Source: Saccharopolyspora soli (GTDB taxonomy: Bacteria; Actinomycetota; Actinomycetes; Mycobacteriales; Pseudonocardiaceae). Taken from it: 64,000 nt of DNA. Position 1 is the first letter of the stretch. Every line of letters begins with the position of its first letter. This document shows, piece by piece, positions 51,135 to 60,719 of the stretch. The stretch spans positions 113,233-177,232 of the forward strand of contig NZ_JALBWV010000012.1 in NCBI RefSeq assembly GCF_022678645.1, in the 5' to 3' direction. Made by a program: the position numbers and the translations under genes. The notes below the pieces were generated by a model. The model was not told the origin of the DNA. It made no database searches and saw only the letters and a program-made list of their open reading frames with translations.

Positions 51135-52426
51135 TGACGCACCGGATTTCGCCCGACGTGTTCGCCGCACTGGCAGCGGGCGGCGGCGGAACCGAGGCGA
51201 TCCGGCAACTCCGCGCGGCACGACGCAGCAAGAACATGCTGCTGCTCCGGGCTGTTCTCGATCTGGTCGTCGAAAAGGGCCACCCGTCAGCTGGTTTCAC
51301 CCTGGCCACCTTTGAACTGCTCAGTCGGATGCAGAAGCAGGCGCCGGAGGCGGTGGCCGGTGTGCTGGGCTATCCGCTGTTCGGCGCGTGGGTCCTGCGC
51401 ACTGCGGTCCTGCTCGACCAGGACGAGATCGGCGAAGCCGAGCCCGACGGGCTGGCTTCCTTCGCCGCCGCAGCGGCCGTGCGCGGCAGCATCGGTGCGG
51501 TCGTCGAACTCCCACCTGGCGATCAGGTGCGGCTCCCTTCGATCGGTGTCGCGCACTTTCCCAACCCGACTGGCGAACCGATCCGACTGGTCGACGGCGC
51601 GCTCTCCGACGGCCGGACCAACATCCCGATCCGGTCCGGAAGTCCACACTGGACACCTATCCCCCGGATCAGCGCCGAGCACCACGGGCTGCGGCTGGAC
51701 CTGGCGGTGGACGATCTGGGCGCGCATCGGGTTCCCGATTCGATCACGATCGCCGACCGGTTGGCGGATCAGAACATCGCCGACGAGTGGCGGTATCGCA
51801 TCGGCGAAGGCTGGCGGATCCTCGCGCAGCACCACCGCGAAGTCGCCGTCGAGGTGGCAGCGGCGGTCAACGTGCTCGCACCGCTGGCCGGTTCAGCGCC
51901 GGGGCAGCTCAGCGCCACCTTCAACGACTCCTTCGGCTGCGTGGCGATGTCGTTGCCCGCCGACGCCCGTTCCACCGCGCTGACGTTCGCCCACGAGGTG
52001 CAGCACGCGAAGCTCTCGGCCCTGATGGACCTCTTCCCGCTGATCAAGCCGGGCGATCCCGACTACTTCTACTCGCCGTGGCGCAAGGACCCGCGCCCCG
52101 CTTCCGGCCTGTTGCAAGGAATCTACGCCTACCTCGGCGTGACCGGCTTCTGGCGACGCCAATACCGTGCGGAAACCGACGAGGACCACCGCTGGCAAGC
52201 GGAAGTCGAGTTCGCCCGCTGGCGAACGGCGGGCCGCGACGCGGCCCACGACCTGGCCAACAGCACCCGCCTAACCCCAACCGGCCGCACCTTCCTCACC
52301 GGAACCCGCCAAGTCCTCGACGCCTGGCACACCGACCGAATTTCACCCGACGCGCAAGCAGAAGCCAACCGCCGAGCGACTGAACACCGCCGCCATTGGC
52401 TAACCCGATCATCACAAGCCCCATAA
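51134..52426 (+). CDS. Stand-alone HExxH peptide-modification protein
   Basis: 430 residues. The motif HEVQH lies at residues 287-291 in TFAHEVQHAKLSALMDLFPL, with a helical N-terminus (about 20-100) and an Arg/Trp-rich C-terminus (WRRQYRAETDEDHRWQAEVEF, read in parts). The HExxH family accompanying rSAM RiPP enzymes includes inactivated forms fused to FxsB and iron/2-oxoglutarate peptide beta-hydroxylases; the intact motif here suggests metal binding and activity. ATG overlaps the rSAM stop (TGATG), so the two are co-translated on the same precursor. Confidence 0.83.
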   Translation: MTHRISPDVFAALAAGGGGTEAIRQLRAARRSKNMLLLRAVLDLVVEKGHPSAGFTLATFELLSRMQKQAPEAVAGVLGYPLFGAWVLRTAVLLDQDEIGEAEPDGLASFAAAAAVRGSIGAVVELPPGDQVRLPSIGVAHFPNPTGEPIRLVDGALSDGRTNIPIRSGSPHWTPIPRISAEHHGLRLDLAVDDLGAHRVPDSITIADRLADQNIADEWRYRIGEGWRILAQHHREVAVEVAAAVNVLAPLAGSAPGQLSATFNDSFGCVAMSLPADARSTALTFAHEVQHAKLSALMDLFPLIKPGDPDYFYSPWRKDPRPASGLLQGIYAYLGVTGFWRRQYRAETDEDHRWQAEVEFARWRTAGRDAAHDLANSTRLTPTGRTFLTGTRQVLDAWHTDRISPDAQAEANRRATEHRRHWLTRSSQAP

Positions 52427-52475
52427 CCACGAACCAAGCCCACTCGAACGCGCCCCAAGGGGTGACAGATACGGG

Positions 52476-52522
52476 GTGAGGGGCACCCTTCACCAAGTAA
52501 GTTGGTAAAGGGTGCCCCTCAC
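52476..52522. repeat. 47-bp dispersed palindrome, family A copy 3
   Basis: GTGAGGGGCACCCTT...AAGGGTGCCCCTCAC, 47 bp, central pairs slightly imperfect. It lies between the convergent HExxH gene and tctA, 17 bp before a family B copy. Confidence 0.92.
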
Positions 52523-52539
52523 TTCTCACCTGAATGGGG

Positions 52540-52583
52540 TCGTGAGTGCGTAGCCGGGCTGGCGGCCGGTTGAGCACTCACGA
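52540..52583. repeat. Dispersed palindrome, family B copy 7
   Basis: TCGTGAGTG (52540-52548) pairs with CACTCACGA (52575-52583), with inner arms AGCCGGGCTGGCGGCCGGTT partly pairing. It contains the stop codon of tctA. Confidence 0.88.
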
Positions 52584-54065
52584 GCGGGTGCGGCGGAGCA
52601 GCGGAATCAGGACCGCTCCGAGGAGGGCTAGCACCGTGATCGTCCACAGGGTTATCGTGATCGGGCCGGAGACCAGGATCGAGAGGTCTCCTTCGGAGAT
52701 CGTCAGGGCCCTTCGGAGCTGTTGCTCCGCGATTGGGCCTAGGATCAGGCCGACTACCGCTGGGGCTACTGGGATGTCGGCTTGGCGCATCAGGAGGCCG
52801 AGCAGGCCCAGTCCACATAGGACCAGCAGGTCGATAGTCGTGCCGCCCGCCGCGTAGGTGCCCAGCGTGGCGAACACCAGCACCCCGGCGTAGATGCCGT
52901 AGGCCGGGATCGTCAGCAGCTTCGCCCACATCCGCACCAGCGGCAGGTTGAGCACCAGCAGCATCACGTTCCCGATGTACAGGCTCGCGATCAGCGTCCA
53001 CACCAGCGGCCCGGATTCCTCGAACAGCTCCGGCCCCGGTTGCAGGCCGTAGGACTGGAACGCGGTGAGGATCACCGCGGCCGTCGCCGAGGTCGGCAGA
53101 CCGATGGTCAGCAGCGGCACCAGCACCCCGGCCGACGCCGCGTTGTTCGCCGCCTCCGGCCCCGCCACGCCCTCGATCGCGCCGCGCCCGAACTCCTCCC
53201 GGTGCTTGGACAGCCGCTTCTCCACGCTGTAGCTCAGGAAGGTCGGCACCTCAGCGCCACCAGCGGGCAGGCTCCCGATCGGGAAGCCCAGCGCGGTGCC
53301 GCGCAGCCACGCGGGCCACGACCGCCGCAAGTCCTTGCGGGACAGCACAACCCGCTCGCGCACCGGCTCCACCGTGCTGCCGCCGGTACCGGTGAGCAGG
53401 TGCCCGAACGCCTCGCTGAGCGCGAACAGCGCGATCACCACGATCACCACGTCGATGCCGTCCAGCAGCGAATCCACCCCGAATGACAGCCGCGGCTGCC
53501 CGGTCTGCGAATCGATGCCGACCAGCCCGATCGCCACCCCGACCAGCAGGCTCGCGATGCCCTTGAGCAAGTCGGGGCCGAGCAGCGCGCTGACCGTCAC
53601 GAACGCCACGGCCATCAGCGCGACGTACTCCGGCGGTCCGAAGCTGGTGGCGAAGTCGGCGACCACCGGCGCCAGGAAGGTCAGCCCGATGGTGCCGATC
53701 GTCCCGGCCACGAAGCTGCCGATCGCGGCGGTCGCCAGCGCAGCGGCGGCCCGCCCGGCGCGGGCCATCTTGTTGCCCTCCAACGCCGAAACCATCGACG
53801 CGCTCTCGCCGGGCGTGTTCAGCAGGATCGACGTCGTCGACCCGCCGTACATGCCGCCGTAGTAGATACCGGCGAACAGGATCAGCGCGCTGGACGCCTC
53901 CAGCCGGAAGGTGATCGGCAGCAGCAGCGCCACGGTCAGCGCCGGACCGATGCCGGGCAGCACTCCGATCGCGGTGCCGATGGTCACCCCGACCAGCGCC
54001 CACAGCAGGTGCGACGGCGTCAGCGCGCTGGCGAATCCGTCGAGCAGCAGTCCCAACTGGTCCAT
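52578..54065 (-). CDS. tctA: Tripartite tricarboxylate transporter permease TctA
   Basis: 495 residues with about 12 membrane segments. Family motifs include [21 protein letters not shown] at the N-terminus, [20 protein letters not shown], and [19 protein letters not shown] (read in parts). It is the large membrane subunit of a TTT secondary transporter driven by the ion gradient and fed by the periplasmic-type receptor TctC. ATG 54065 abuts tctB. Its stop codon lies in a family B palindrome, and the last residues (RRTRS) border it. Confidence 0.93.
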   Translation of the reverse strand: MDQLGLLLDGFASALTPSHLLWALVGVTIGTAIGVLPGIGPALTVALLLPITFRLEASSALILFAGIYYGGMYGGSTTSILLNTPGESASMVSALEGNKMARAGRAAAALATAAIGSFVAGTIGTIGLTFLAPVVADFATSFGPPEYVALMAVAFVTVSALLGPDLLKGIASLLVGVAIGLVGIDSQTGQPRLSFGVDSLLDGIDVVIVVIALFALSEAFGHLLTGTGGSTVEPVRERVVLSRKDLRRSWPAWLRGTALGFPIGSLPAGGAEVPTFLSYSVEKRLSKHREEFGRGAIEGVAGPEAANNAASAGVLVPLLTIGLPTSATAAVILTAFQSYGLQPGPELFEESGPLVWTLIASLYIGNVMLLVLNLPLVRMWAKLLTIPAYGIYAGVLVFATLGTYAAGGTTIDLLVLCGLGLLGLLMRQADIPVAPAVVGLILGPIAEQQLRRALTISEGDLSILVSGPITITLWTITVLALLGAVLIPLLRRTRS

Positions 54066-54569
54066 CTAGAAACCCCAAGGTCCGCTGGGCAGGCTGAGCC
54101 CGATCAACCGGTCGAAGACGAGGAACACGGTCGCGGCCAACGCCCAGCCGTACGCGACCAGCTGCCAAGTGCGCGGCGCACCGAGCAGCAACGCCGTGCC
54201 CACGAACAGCCCGGCGGAGGTCACCACGTATCCGAGCAGCGGCAGCAGCACGGCGAACAGCACCAGCACCCCGACGAGGGCGAGGACCCGCAGCCCGGCC
54301 CGCGACTGCCAAGCCGTGCCGGTGGTGGCAGCGGCGAGCTTGATCCGGGCTTGCGCCAACAATCCGATCCCGACGATGCCGAGCAGCACCCCGACGATCA
54401 TCGGCATCGCCGCTGGCCCCATGGCCGACGAACTGTCCGGCAGCCGCGCCGCGTCCACGATCACCAGCACCGCGCCGAGCAGCATCAGCGCGCCGAACGC
54501 CCCGGACGCGAGCACGGTGCGCCGATCCGGTGCGGGAACTTGCCCGCCGCTTTCGGTCATGGCCGTCAC
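54066..54569 (-). CDS. tctB: Tripartite tricarboxylate transporter small subunit TctB
   Basis: 167 residues with four predicted membrane segments (for example VLASGAFGALMLLGAVLVIV and VLALVGVLVLFAVLLPLLGY). GTG 54569 overlaps the tctC stop (GTGA); an in-frame ATG at 54560 is an alternative start. Size and position between tctC and tctA identify it; TctB sequences are otherwise poorly conserved. Confidence 0.88.
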   Translation of the reverse strand: MTAMTESGGQVPAPDRRTVLASGAFGALMLLGAVLVIVDAARLPDSSSAMGPAAMPMIVGVLLGIVGIGLLAQARIKLAAATTGTAWQSRAGLRVLALVGVLVLFAVLLPLLGYVVTSAGLFVGTALLLGAPRTWQLVAYGWALAATVFLVFDRLIGLSLPSGPWGF

Positions 54570-55582
54570 CCCAGTCCGATCTGGTCGAGCACCTTCGACA
54601 CCCGGTCCTGCTCCACGCGGAGGAATTCCTCGAACTCCGGCCCGACGAGCGTCGCGTCACCCCAACCGCGCTCCGCGAGCGTCGCCCGCCACTGCGGTGT
54701 CCGCGTCATCTCCAGCAACAGCTGTTCCAGCACGTGTTCCTGTTCGGCGCTGATGCCCTTCGGCGCGACGACCCCGCGCCAGTTGTCCAACTCGACGTCG
54801 ACTCCGGTCTCGCGCAGCGTCGGCACGTCCGGCAAGGTCGGCGCGCGCTGCGCGCTGGAGACCGCGAGCGCCCGGACTTGACCGGATTTGATCTGCGGCT
54901 CCAACTCGGAAACCCCGGAGATGGCGATGGTCGCGCGACCCGACAGCAGGGTGCTGAGCATCTCGCCGCCGCCGGAGTGCGCGACGTAGCTCATCTTCGC
55001 CGGATCCGCCCCTACCGCCTGCGCCAACAACCCGGCCAGGATCTGCTCCGCGCCGCCCGCCGAACCGCCCGCGATCGACACGCTCGGCAGGTCGGTCCGC
55101 ATCGCGTTCACCAGGTCGGACATGCTCCGCAGCGGCGATTCGGCCGGGACCGCGACCACCTCGGCGTCGGTGGTGAGCCGGATCAGCGGCGTTGTGTCGG
55201 CCAGCGAGACCGGCGACTTGTTCGCCTTTACCGCGCCCACCATGATCAGCCCGGTGGCCATCAGCTGCGACGGATCGCCTTCGTAGCGGACGAACTGGCT
55301 GAGCCCGATGGTGCCGCCCGCGCCGGTGACGTTGTAGACCTCGGTGCGGCCGACGAGTTCTTGCAGGGACGCCTGCATCTCCCGCGCCGTCTGGTCCCAA
55401 CCACCGCCGGGCGCCGCCGGAGCCATGATCCGCAACTGCCGGTCGCCGAGCAGCTGAGCAGCGGTGGAGCCGGAGTGCGCGGAATCGGCGGGCGCGGTGG
55501 CCACCACCGATGCCGTGACGAGCACCGCCACCGCCCACGGCACCCAGCGGATCAACCGGGCTGTCGAGCTTCGTCGCTCCAT
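54566..55582 (-). CDS. tctC: Tripartite tricarboxylate transporter receptor TctC
   Basis: 338 residues, Bug-family solute-binding protein. An N-terminal Sec signal (WVPWAVAVLVTASVVATAPA, about 13-32) exports it. LRIMAPAAPGGGWDQTAREM is the ligand-binding N-terminal strand, and VSIAGGSAGGAEQ and YVAHSGGGEMLSTLLSG are family motifs that contact a carboxylate ligand. The substrate is not predictable; citrate-like di/tricarboxylates are typical. First gene of tctCBA, with a plausible promoter at 55620-55649. Confidence 0.92.
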   Translation of the reverse strand: MERRSSTARLIRWVPWAVAVLVTASVVATAPADSAHSGSTAAQLLGDRQLRIMAPAAPGGGWDQTAREMQASLQELVGRTEVYNVTGAGGTIGLSQFVRYEGDPSQLMATGLIMVGAVKANKSPVSLADTTPLIRLTTDAEVVAVPAESPLRSMSDLVNAMRTDLPSVSIAGGSAGGAEQILAGLLAQAVGADPAKMSYVAHSGGGEMLSTLLSGRATIAISGVSELEPQIKSGQVRALAVSSAQRAPTLPDVPTLRETGVDVELDNWRGVVAPKGISAEQEHVLEQLLLEMTRTPQWRATLAERGWGDATLVGPEFEEFLRVEQDRVSKVLDQIGLG

Positions 55583-55619
55583 CCGCTGCCTCGCTCGAAT
55601 CGAACGGACTGTCCACAAA

Positions 55620-55649
55620 TGTATACAAGCCTTGCCCCGAATGGGACAA
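55620..55649 (-). promoter_or_regulatory. Candidate sigma-70-type promoter of tctCBA
   Basis: On the minus strand TTGTCC (55649-55644) is separated by 18 bp from TATACA (55625-55620), about 38 bp before the tctC ATG. Confidence 0.4.
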
Positions 55650-55813
55650 GGATCACTTCCCAACCCGCCGCGGTGGACGCCGGGTGACGGCCCGGTCCCG
55701 GAGCGCGAACGATCCGACACGCCGGACGCGAGTGCCGATGTGGCCCGCTGCCGGGTTCGGGCAGAATGCCGGTCGGATCTGGCGAAGATCGCAGAGAAGG
55801 CGGAATCAGCATA

Positions 55814-58186
55814 GTGACGACTGTTCATCAGAAGATCGCCGAGGAGCTCGGTGTCCGCGAGCGCCAGGTGCAGTCCGCGGTCGAACTGCTCGACGGCGGG
55901 GCGACCGTGCCGTTCATCGCCCGCTACCGGAAGGAAGCGACCGGCGCCCTCGACGACGCGCAGCTGCGCACGCTGGAAGAACGGCTGCGCTACCTGCGCG
56001 AGCTCGAAGAGCGGCGCGCCACGGTGCTGGATTCCATCCGCTCCCAAGGCAAACTCACCGACGAGCTGGCAGCGCAGATCAACGCGGCGGACTCCAAGGC
56101 TCGGCTGGAAGACATCTACCTGCCGTACAAGCCCAAGCGCCGCACCAAAGCGCAGATCGCCATCGAGGCGGGCCTGGAACCGCTGGCCGACCAACTGCTT
56201 TCGGACCCCAGCAACGACCCGCAGCAGACCGCGGCCGGTTTCGTCGACGCGGACAAGGGCGTCGCCGACGCCGCTGCCGCGCTGGAAGGCGCGCGCTCGA
56301 TCCTGGTCGAGCGGTTCTCGGAGGACGCCGACCTGATCGGTGAGCTGCGCGAGCGGGTTTGGACGCGGGGCCGGATGGCCTCCCGGGTCCGCGAGGGGAA
56401 GCAGGAGGAAGGCGCGAAGTTCGCGGACTACTTCGAGTTCGGCGAATCGTTCACCGACCTGCCCTCGCACCGCATCCTGGCGCTGTTCCGCGGCGAGAAC
56501 GAAGAAGTCCTGGAACTGTCCCTGGAACCCGACGACGGGACGCCGCAGGAGGGGCCGAGCGACTACGAACTGCGCATCGCGCAGCAGTTCGAGATCGCCG
56601 ACCAGGGCCGACCGGCCGACCGCTGGCTGACCGACGTGGTCCGCTGGGCGTGGCGAACCCGCATCCTGACCCGGCTCAGCGTGGACCTGCGCCTGCGGCT
56701 GCGGCAGAGCGCCGAGGACGAAGCGGTGCGGGTGTTCGCGGCGAACCTGCGCGACCTGCTGCTGGCCGCGCCAGCCGGATCGCGCGCCACGATGGGCCTG
56801 GACCCCGGCTTCCGGACCGGTGTGAAGGTCGCGGTGGTCGACGGGACGGGCAAGGTCGTCGCGACCGACACGATCTACCCGCACCAGCCGCAACGCCAAT
56901 GGGACCAAGCGCTGGCGACCCTCGCGAAGCTGGCGCAGGCGCACCAGGTCGATTTGATCGCCATCGGCAACGGCACGGCCTCCCGCGAGACCGACAAGCT
57001 CGCCGGTGAGCTGATCAGCAAGAACCCGGACCTGAAGCTCACCAAGATCTCGGTCTCCGAAGCGGGCGCGTCGGTCTACTCGGCATCGCCCTACGCGTCG
57101 CGGGAACTGCCGGAGTTGGACGTGTCGCTGCGCGGCGCGGTCTCCATCGCCCGCCGCCTGCAGGACCCGTTGGCGGAGCTGGTGAAGATCGACCCGAAGT
57201 CCATCGGTGTCGGCCAGTACCAGCACGACGTGTCGGAGACCAAGCTGTCGCGCTCGTTGGACGCGGTGGTCGAGGACTGCGTGAACGCGGTCGGCGTGGA
57301 CGTCAACACGGCGTCGGCGCCGCTGCTGACGCGCGTCTCGGGCATCAGCGAAGGCTTGGCGGACAACATCGTCCACCACCGGGACACCAACGGCCCGTTC
57401 CGAACCCGCCAGGCGCTCAAGGACGTCGCCCGCCTCGGGCCGAAGGCGTTCGAGCAGTGCGCGGGCTTCCTGCGGATCCCGGACGGCGACGACCCGCTGG
57501 ACTCCTCGGCGGTGCACCCCGAGGCATACCCGGTGGTGCACCGGATCCTGAGCAGCACCAGCAGCGAGATCACCGGGCTGATCGGCAATGCGCGGGTGTT
57601 GAAATCGTTGCGGCCGCAGGACTTCGTGGACGACAACTTCGGTCTCCCGACGGTCACCGACATCCTGGCGGAGCTGGACAAGCCGGGCCGCGACCCGCGC
57701 CCGGAGTTCAAGACGGCATCGTTCGCGGAGGGCGTCGAGAAGCTGGCGGACCTCAAGCCGGGCATGACGTTGGAAGGCGTGGTCACCAACGTGGCGGCCT
57801 TCGGCGCGTTCGTGGACGTGGGCGTGCACCAGGACGGCCTGGTGCACGTGTCGGCGATGTCGAAGAACTTCGTCAACGACCCGCACGACGTCGTGAAATC
57901 CGGCGACATCGTGCGCGTGAAGGTCCTCGACGTGGACATCCCGCGCAAGCGGATCTCGTTGACGTTGCGCCTGGACGACGAGCCGAGCGCCGGAGGCCGA
58001 GGCAGCCAGGACCGCGAGGCCGGAGGCCGCGGCGGTGGCCGGGGAGGCGGAGGCCGCGGCAGCGGCGGAGGCCGTAGCGGAGGCGGCCGAGGCGGTCAGG
58101 GCCGCGGAGGCCAGCGCGGGCAGCGGAGCGACGCGCCGTCAGGCGCGCTCGCGGACGCGCTGCGGCGCGCGGGGTTCGGGAAGTAG
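55814..58186 (+). CDS. tex: Tex, RNA-binding transcription accessory protein
   Basis: 790 residues. The N-terminal Tex helical region has [21 protein letters not shown] YqgF-like domain follows ([17 protein letters not shown], about 330 onward), then helix-hairpin-helix repeats ([20 protein letters not shown]) and an S1 RNA-binding domain (about 645-718, [20 protein letters not shown]). The last about 60 residues form an RGG/GGR-rich tail ending [13 protein letters not shown], as in other actinobacterial Tex proteins, probably aiding RNA binding. GTG 55814 is used. A perfect 36-bp palindrome follows the stop. Confidence 0.95.
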   Translation: MTTVHQKIAEELGVRERQVQSAVELLDGGATVPFIARYRKEATGALDDAQLRTLEERLRYLRELEERRATVLDSIRSQGKLTDELAAQINAADSKARLEDIYLPYKPKRRTKAQIAIEAGLEPLADQLLSDPSNDPQQTAAGFVDADKGVADAAAALEGARSILVERFSEDADLIGELRERVWTRGRMASRVREGKQEEGAKFADYFEFGESFTDLPSHRILALFRGENEEVLELSLEPDDGTPQEGPSDYELRIAQQFEIADQGRPADRWLTDVVRWAWRTRILTRLSVDLRLRLRQSAEDEAVRVFAANLRDLLLAAPAGSRATMGLDPGFRTGVKVAVVDGTGKVVATDTIYPHQPQRQWDQALATLAKLAQAHQVDLIAIGNGTASRETDKLAGELISKNPDLKLTKISVSEAGASVYSASPYASRELPELDVSLRGAVSIARRLQDPLAELVKIDPKSIGVGQYQHDVSETKLSRSLDAVVEDCVNAVGVDVNTASAPLLTRVSGISEGLADNIVHHRDTNGPFRTRQALKDVARLGPKAFEQCAGFLRIPDGDDPLDSSAVHPEAYPVVHRILSSTSSEITGLIGNARVLKSLRPQDFVDDNFGLPTVTDILAELDKPGRDPRPEFKTASFAEGVEKLADLKPGMTLEGVVTNVAAFGAFVDVGVHQDGLVHVSAMSKNFVNDPHDVVKSGDIVRVKVLDVDIPRKRISLTLRLDDEPSAGGRGSQDREAGGRGGGRGGGGRGSGGGRSGGGRGGQGRGGQRGQRSDAPSGALADALRRAGFGK

Positions 58187-58200
58187 CGCGACGCCTGCGG

Positions 58201-58236
58201 GAGGGGTGGCGATTTCGCGCGAAATCGCCACCCCTC
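58201..58236. repeat. 36-bp perfect palindrome after tex, family C copy 3
   Basis: GAGGGGTGGCGATTTCGC and its exact reverse complement, 18-bp arms without a loop, 15 bp after the tex stop. It shares the GATTTCGC/GCGAAATC core with the palindromes at 5583 and 27693. A decayed relative (GCCGG...GCGAAATCGGC) lies at 58250-58271. It could act as a terminator without a U-run. Confidence 0.8.
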
Positions 58237-58704
58237 CCCCACATGGAGCGCCGGCTTCACGCGAAATCGGCAGGTCGCTCGGGGACGTACGGGCGCCGCT
58301 CAGGGGATGTTGGGTGCCGGGCCCAAGAACAGCTCGTCGTGGTCGATCGGACGGGACACGAACGTAGGTTGCGGCGTGGTCGCCGCGCTACGCGGAATGA
58401 CGTCGGCCATGCAGAGAATCCACAATGGAATTCGGCCAGCCGGGAATCAACAAGCAGAATCGACTGTGCAAAGGATTGAAACCCGGCAACACCTCGGTAT
58501 CGGAAGCCGCGAAAAGGGTATTGCTGTCCCGCATTCGGGTGCTTAAGCTGCGCCGGTCGATGCGCGGGCTGAACTCGCTGATTCCGGCGACCTGCGACGA
58601 GTTGCTGCCGTGGAACTCGTCGAGCTGGACAGCACTGCCGGATTAGGAGCGGGAAGGGCGCGATCGGCGGCAGCAGCCGTAGGACCGACCTCCGGGAGGA
58701 CGCC
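58237..58704. other. Intergenic region between tex and rpiB
   Basis: 468 bp, visibly less GC-rich around 58400-58540 than the neighbours. A 73-codon open frame (58425-58646) has no convincing ribosome site or recognisable product; it may be a gene remnant. A decayed family C palindrome is at 58250-58271. No gene is supported. Confidence 0.5.
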
Positions 58705-59187
58705 ATGAGGATCGCGCTCGGCAACGACCACGCCGGGCTCGGGCTGAAGGAGCACGTGTCCCGAACCCTGCGGGAGCTCGGTCACGACGTGATCGACCGG
58801 GGCCTCAACAGCGACGCCCCGGTGGACTTCCCGGACATCACGCGGGCCACCTGCGAGCTCGTCCGATCCGGACAGGCCGACCGCGCGGTGCTGGTCTGCG
58901 GAACCGGCGTGGGCGCGGTCATCGCGGCGAACAAGATCCCCGGCATCCGGTGCGGGCTGGGCCACGACGTGTACTCCGCGCACCAGGGCGTGGAGCACGA
59001 CGACACCAACGCGATCGCGATGGGCGCCTGGCTGATCGGGCCCGCAATGGCCACCGAAGTGCTCACCGCGTTCCTCGGCGCCACCTTCGACAACGACGCC
59101 GACACCGCGCGTCGCGTCGCCAAGCTGCGGCAGATGGAACTGGACGCCGCCGCGGAGCTTTCTTCCGGTGAAGGCGCCGGAAGTTGA
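58705..59187 (+). CDS. rpiB: Ribose-5-phosphate isomerase B / RpiB-LacAB family isomerase
   Basis: 160 residues. MRIALGNDHAGLGLKEH at the N-terminus and VLVCGTGVGAVIAANK with catalytic Cys65 define the family; GLGHDVYSAHQGVEHDDTNAIAMG continues the active site (read in parts). RpiB enzymes interconvert aldose and ketose phosphates. Because it lies with a sugar-type MFS transporter and a beta-hydroxyacid dehydrogenase, a role in catabolism of a tetrose or other rare sugar phosphate is as likely as the housekeeping pentose role. Confidence 0.88.
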   Translation: MRIALGNDHAGLGLKEHVSRTLRELGHDVIDRGLNSDAPVDFPDITRATCELVRSGQADRAVLVCGTGVGAVIAANKIPGIRCGLGHDVYSAHQGVEHDDTNAIAMGAWLIGPAMATEVLTAFLGATFDNDADTARRVAKLRQMELDAAAELSSGEGAGS

Positions 59188-59240
59188 CCCCTGCCCGGAA
59201 ACCGCAACAAGCCCATCGGCCGCTCTAGGCGAGGACGCAT

Positions 59241-60719
59241 ATGTCTGCCCCAATTGTGCTGCGGCACCCGCAGGACGTAGTCAACCTGGTCAACTCCGGA
59301 CGGATCAGCGGCGGCAAATCGCACCTGGTCGTCGTCATCGCACTGGCCGGAATCTTCATGGACGCCTACGACTTCACGTCGATCGCGTTCGGGCTCAGCT
59401 ACGTGCAGGAGGACTTCGGCCTCTCCCCGTTGATGCTCGGACTCACCTCGGGCGTGATCCTCGTCGGGGCGCTGCTCGGCTCGCTGACCGGCGGCATCCT
59501 GATGGACCGGATCGGCCGGGAGAAGGTCTTCACCGCCGACCTGATCGTGCTGATCATCGCCACCATCCTGTGCGCCGTGGCGCCCAACGCCTGGTTCTTC
59601 TTCATCGCGCGCTTCATCATGGGACTTTCGGTCGGCATCGACTACCCCGTCGCGCTGAGCTTCGTCTCGGAATACTCGGCGCAGCGCAACAAAGGCCGCG
59701 CGCTGAACATGTACGCGCCCGTCTGGTACGTCGCGGTGGGATCGACGTTCGTCCTGCTGCTCGCGGGCTACTTCCTGTTCAACGCGTTCGCGTGGGACAT
59801 CGGCGAACTGTGGCGGGTCATCGTGGCGTTCGGGGTCGTGCCCACGATCATCGTGCTGGTGCTGCGGCGCAAATACCTGACGGAGTCGCCGACCTGGTTG
59901 GCGATGAACGCCGACCTGCACCGGGCCGCCGCCGTGCTGCGCCGCGCCTACAAGATCGACGTCGTGGTGGCTGAGGACGCCGTCCTGCGGATGCCGCACG
60001 CCGACCGCAAACTCCCGGCCCGGCTGGCCTTCGGCAGGCTCTGGCAGGGCAAGTACCGGATGCGCACGATCCTGTCGCTCGCGGTGAATTTCTGCCAGGG
60101 CGGCCAGTACTACGCCGTGGGCTTCTCGATCGGCGTGGTCACCCAGCAGGTCCTCGGCGACACGGTGCTGACCGGCATCGTCGGCCCGCTGGTGTTCAAC
60201 CTGATCTTCGGTGTCGGCGGCGGCGCGCTCGGTGTTCTCCTCGCGCCGAAGGTCGGCGTCCGCAGGCTCGCCCTGTTCGGGTTCTGCGGCACCTTCACCT
60301 CGCTGCTGGTGGTCAACTTCTTCGGCGAGGAACCGTTCAGCGGCGCGATCTGGATCGCCGCGCTGTTCCTCGGGATGTTCATCCTCTCCCACGCATCCGG
60401 CCCCGGCACGCAGGGCGTGGTACTGGCGACGATGTCGTACCCGACTTCGATTCGCGGTGCTGGTGTTGGTTTCGCGCAGATCGGCAACCGGGTCGGCGGA
60501 ACTGCCGGTCTGGTGGTGTGGCCGGTGCTCACCGCCGCGTACGGTCTCGATGCCCTGCTGTGGCTGGCCGCCGTTCCATTCCTCGGTCTGCTCTGCCTGC
60601 TGCTGATCCGCTGGGATCCAACGCACGTGGACGTCGACGTGGACGACTACGTCGACAATCCGGCATTCACCGACACCACGACCACTGCGACGGCCTCCGA
60701 CGAAGGAGCACGAGCATGA
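59241..60719 (+). CDS. MFS transporter, sugar-porter-like
   Basis: 492 residues with 12 predicted membrane segments. LMDRIGREK after TM2 is the MFS loop motif, and RFIMGLSVGIDYPVALSFVSEYS (read in parts) resembles the sugar-porter/metabolite-H+ symporter signature. The C-terminal tail is acidic and Thr-rich (DVDVDDYVDNPAFTDTTTT). ATG 59241 follows GAGGA. It is 53 bp after rpiB and overlaps the next gene (ATGA), so it probably imports the substrate of this small catabolic operon. Confidence 0.88.
   Translation: MSAPIVLRHPQDVVNLVNSGRISGGKSHLVVVIALAGIFMDAYDFTSIAFGLSYVQEDFGLSPLMLGLTSGVILVGALLGSLTGGILMDRIGREKVFTADLIVLIIATILCAVAPNAWFFFIARFIMGLSVGIDYPVALSFVSEYSAQRNKGRALNMYAPVWYVAVGSTFVLLLAGYFLFNAFAWDIGELWRVIVAFGVVPTIIVLVLRRKYLTESPTWLAMNADLHRAAAVLRRAYKIDVVVAEDAVLRMPHADRKLPARLAFGRLWQGKYRMRTILSLAVNFCQGGQYYAVGFSIGVVTQQVLGDTVLTGIVGPLVFNLIFGVGGGALGVLLAPKVGVRRLALFGFCGTFTSLLVVNFFGEEPFSGAIWIAALFLGMFILSHASGPGTQGVVLATMSYPTSIRGAGVGFAQIGNRVGGTAGLVVWPVLTAAYGLDALLWLAAVPFLGLLCLLLIRWDPTHVDVDVDDYVDNPAFTDTTTTATASDEGARA

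Noticed and set aside
54566..57886. Long minus-strand frame running from tctC through tex
   Set aside because: Only the part from 55582 downward encodes TctC with a signal peptide; the rest is antisense to tex and has no family features.
58425..58646. 73-codon open frame between tex and rpiB
   Set aside because: No clear ribosome site and no recognisable product; codon bias only moderate. It could be a remnant, but evidence is too weak to call it a gene or pseudogene.
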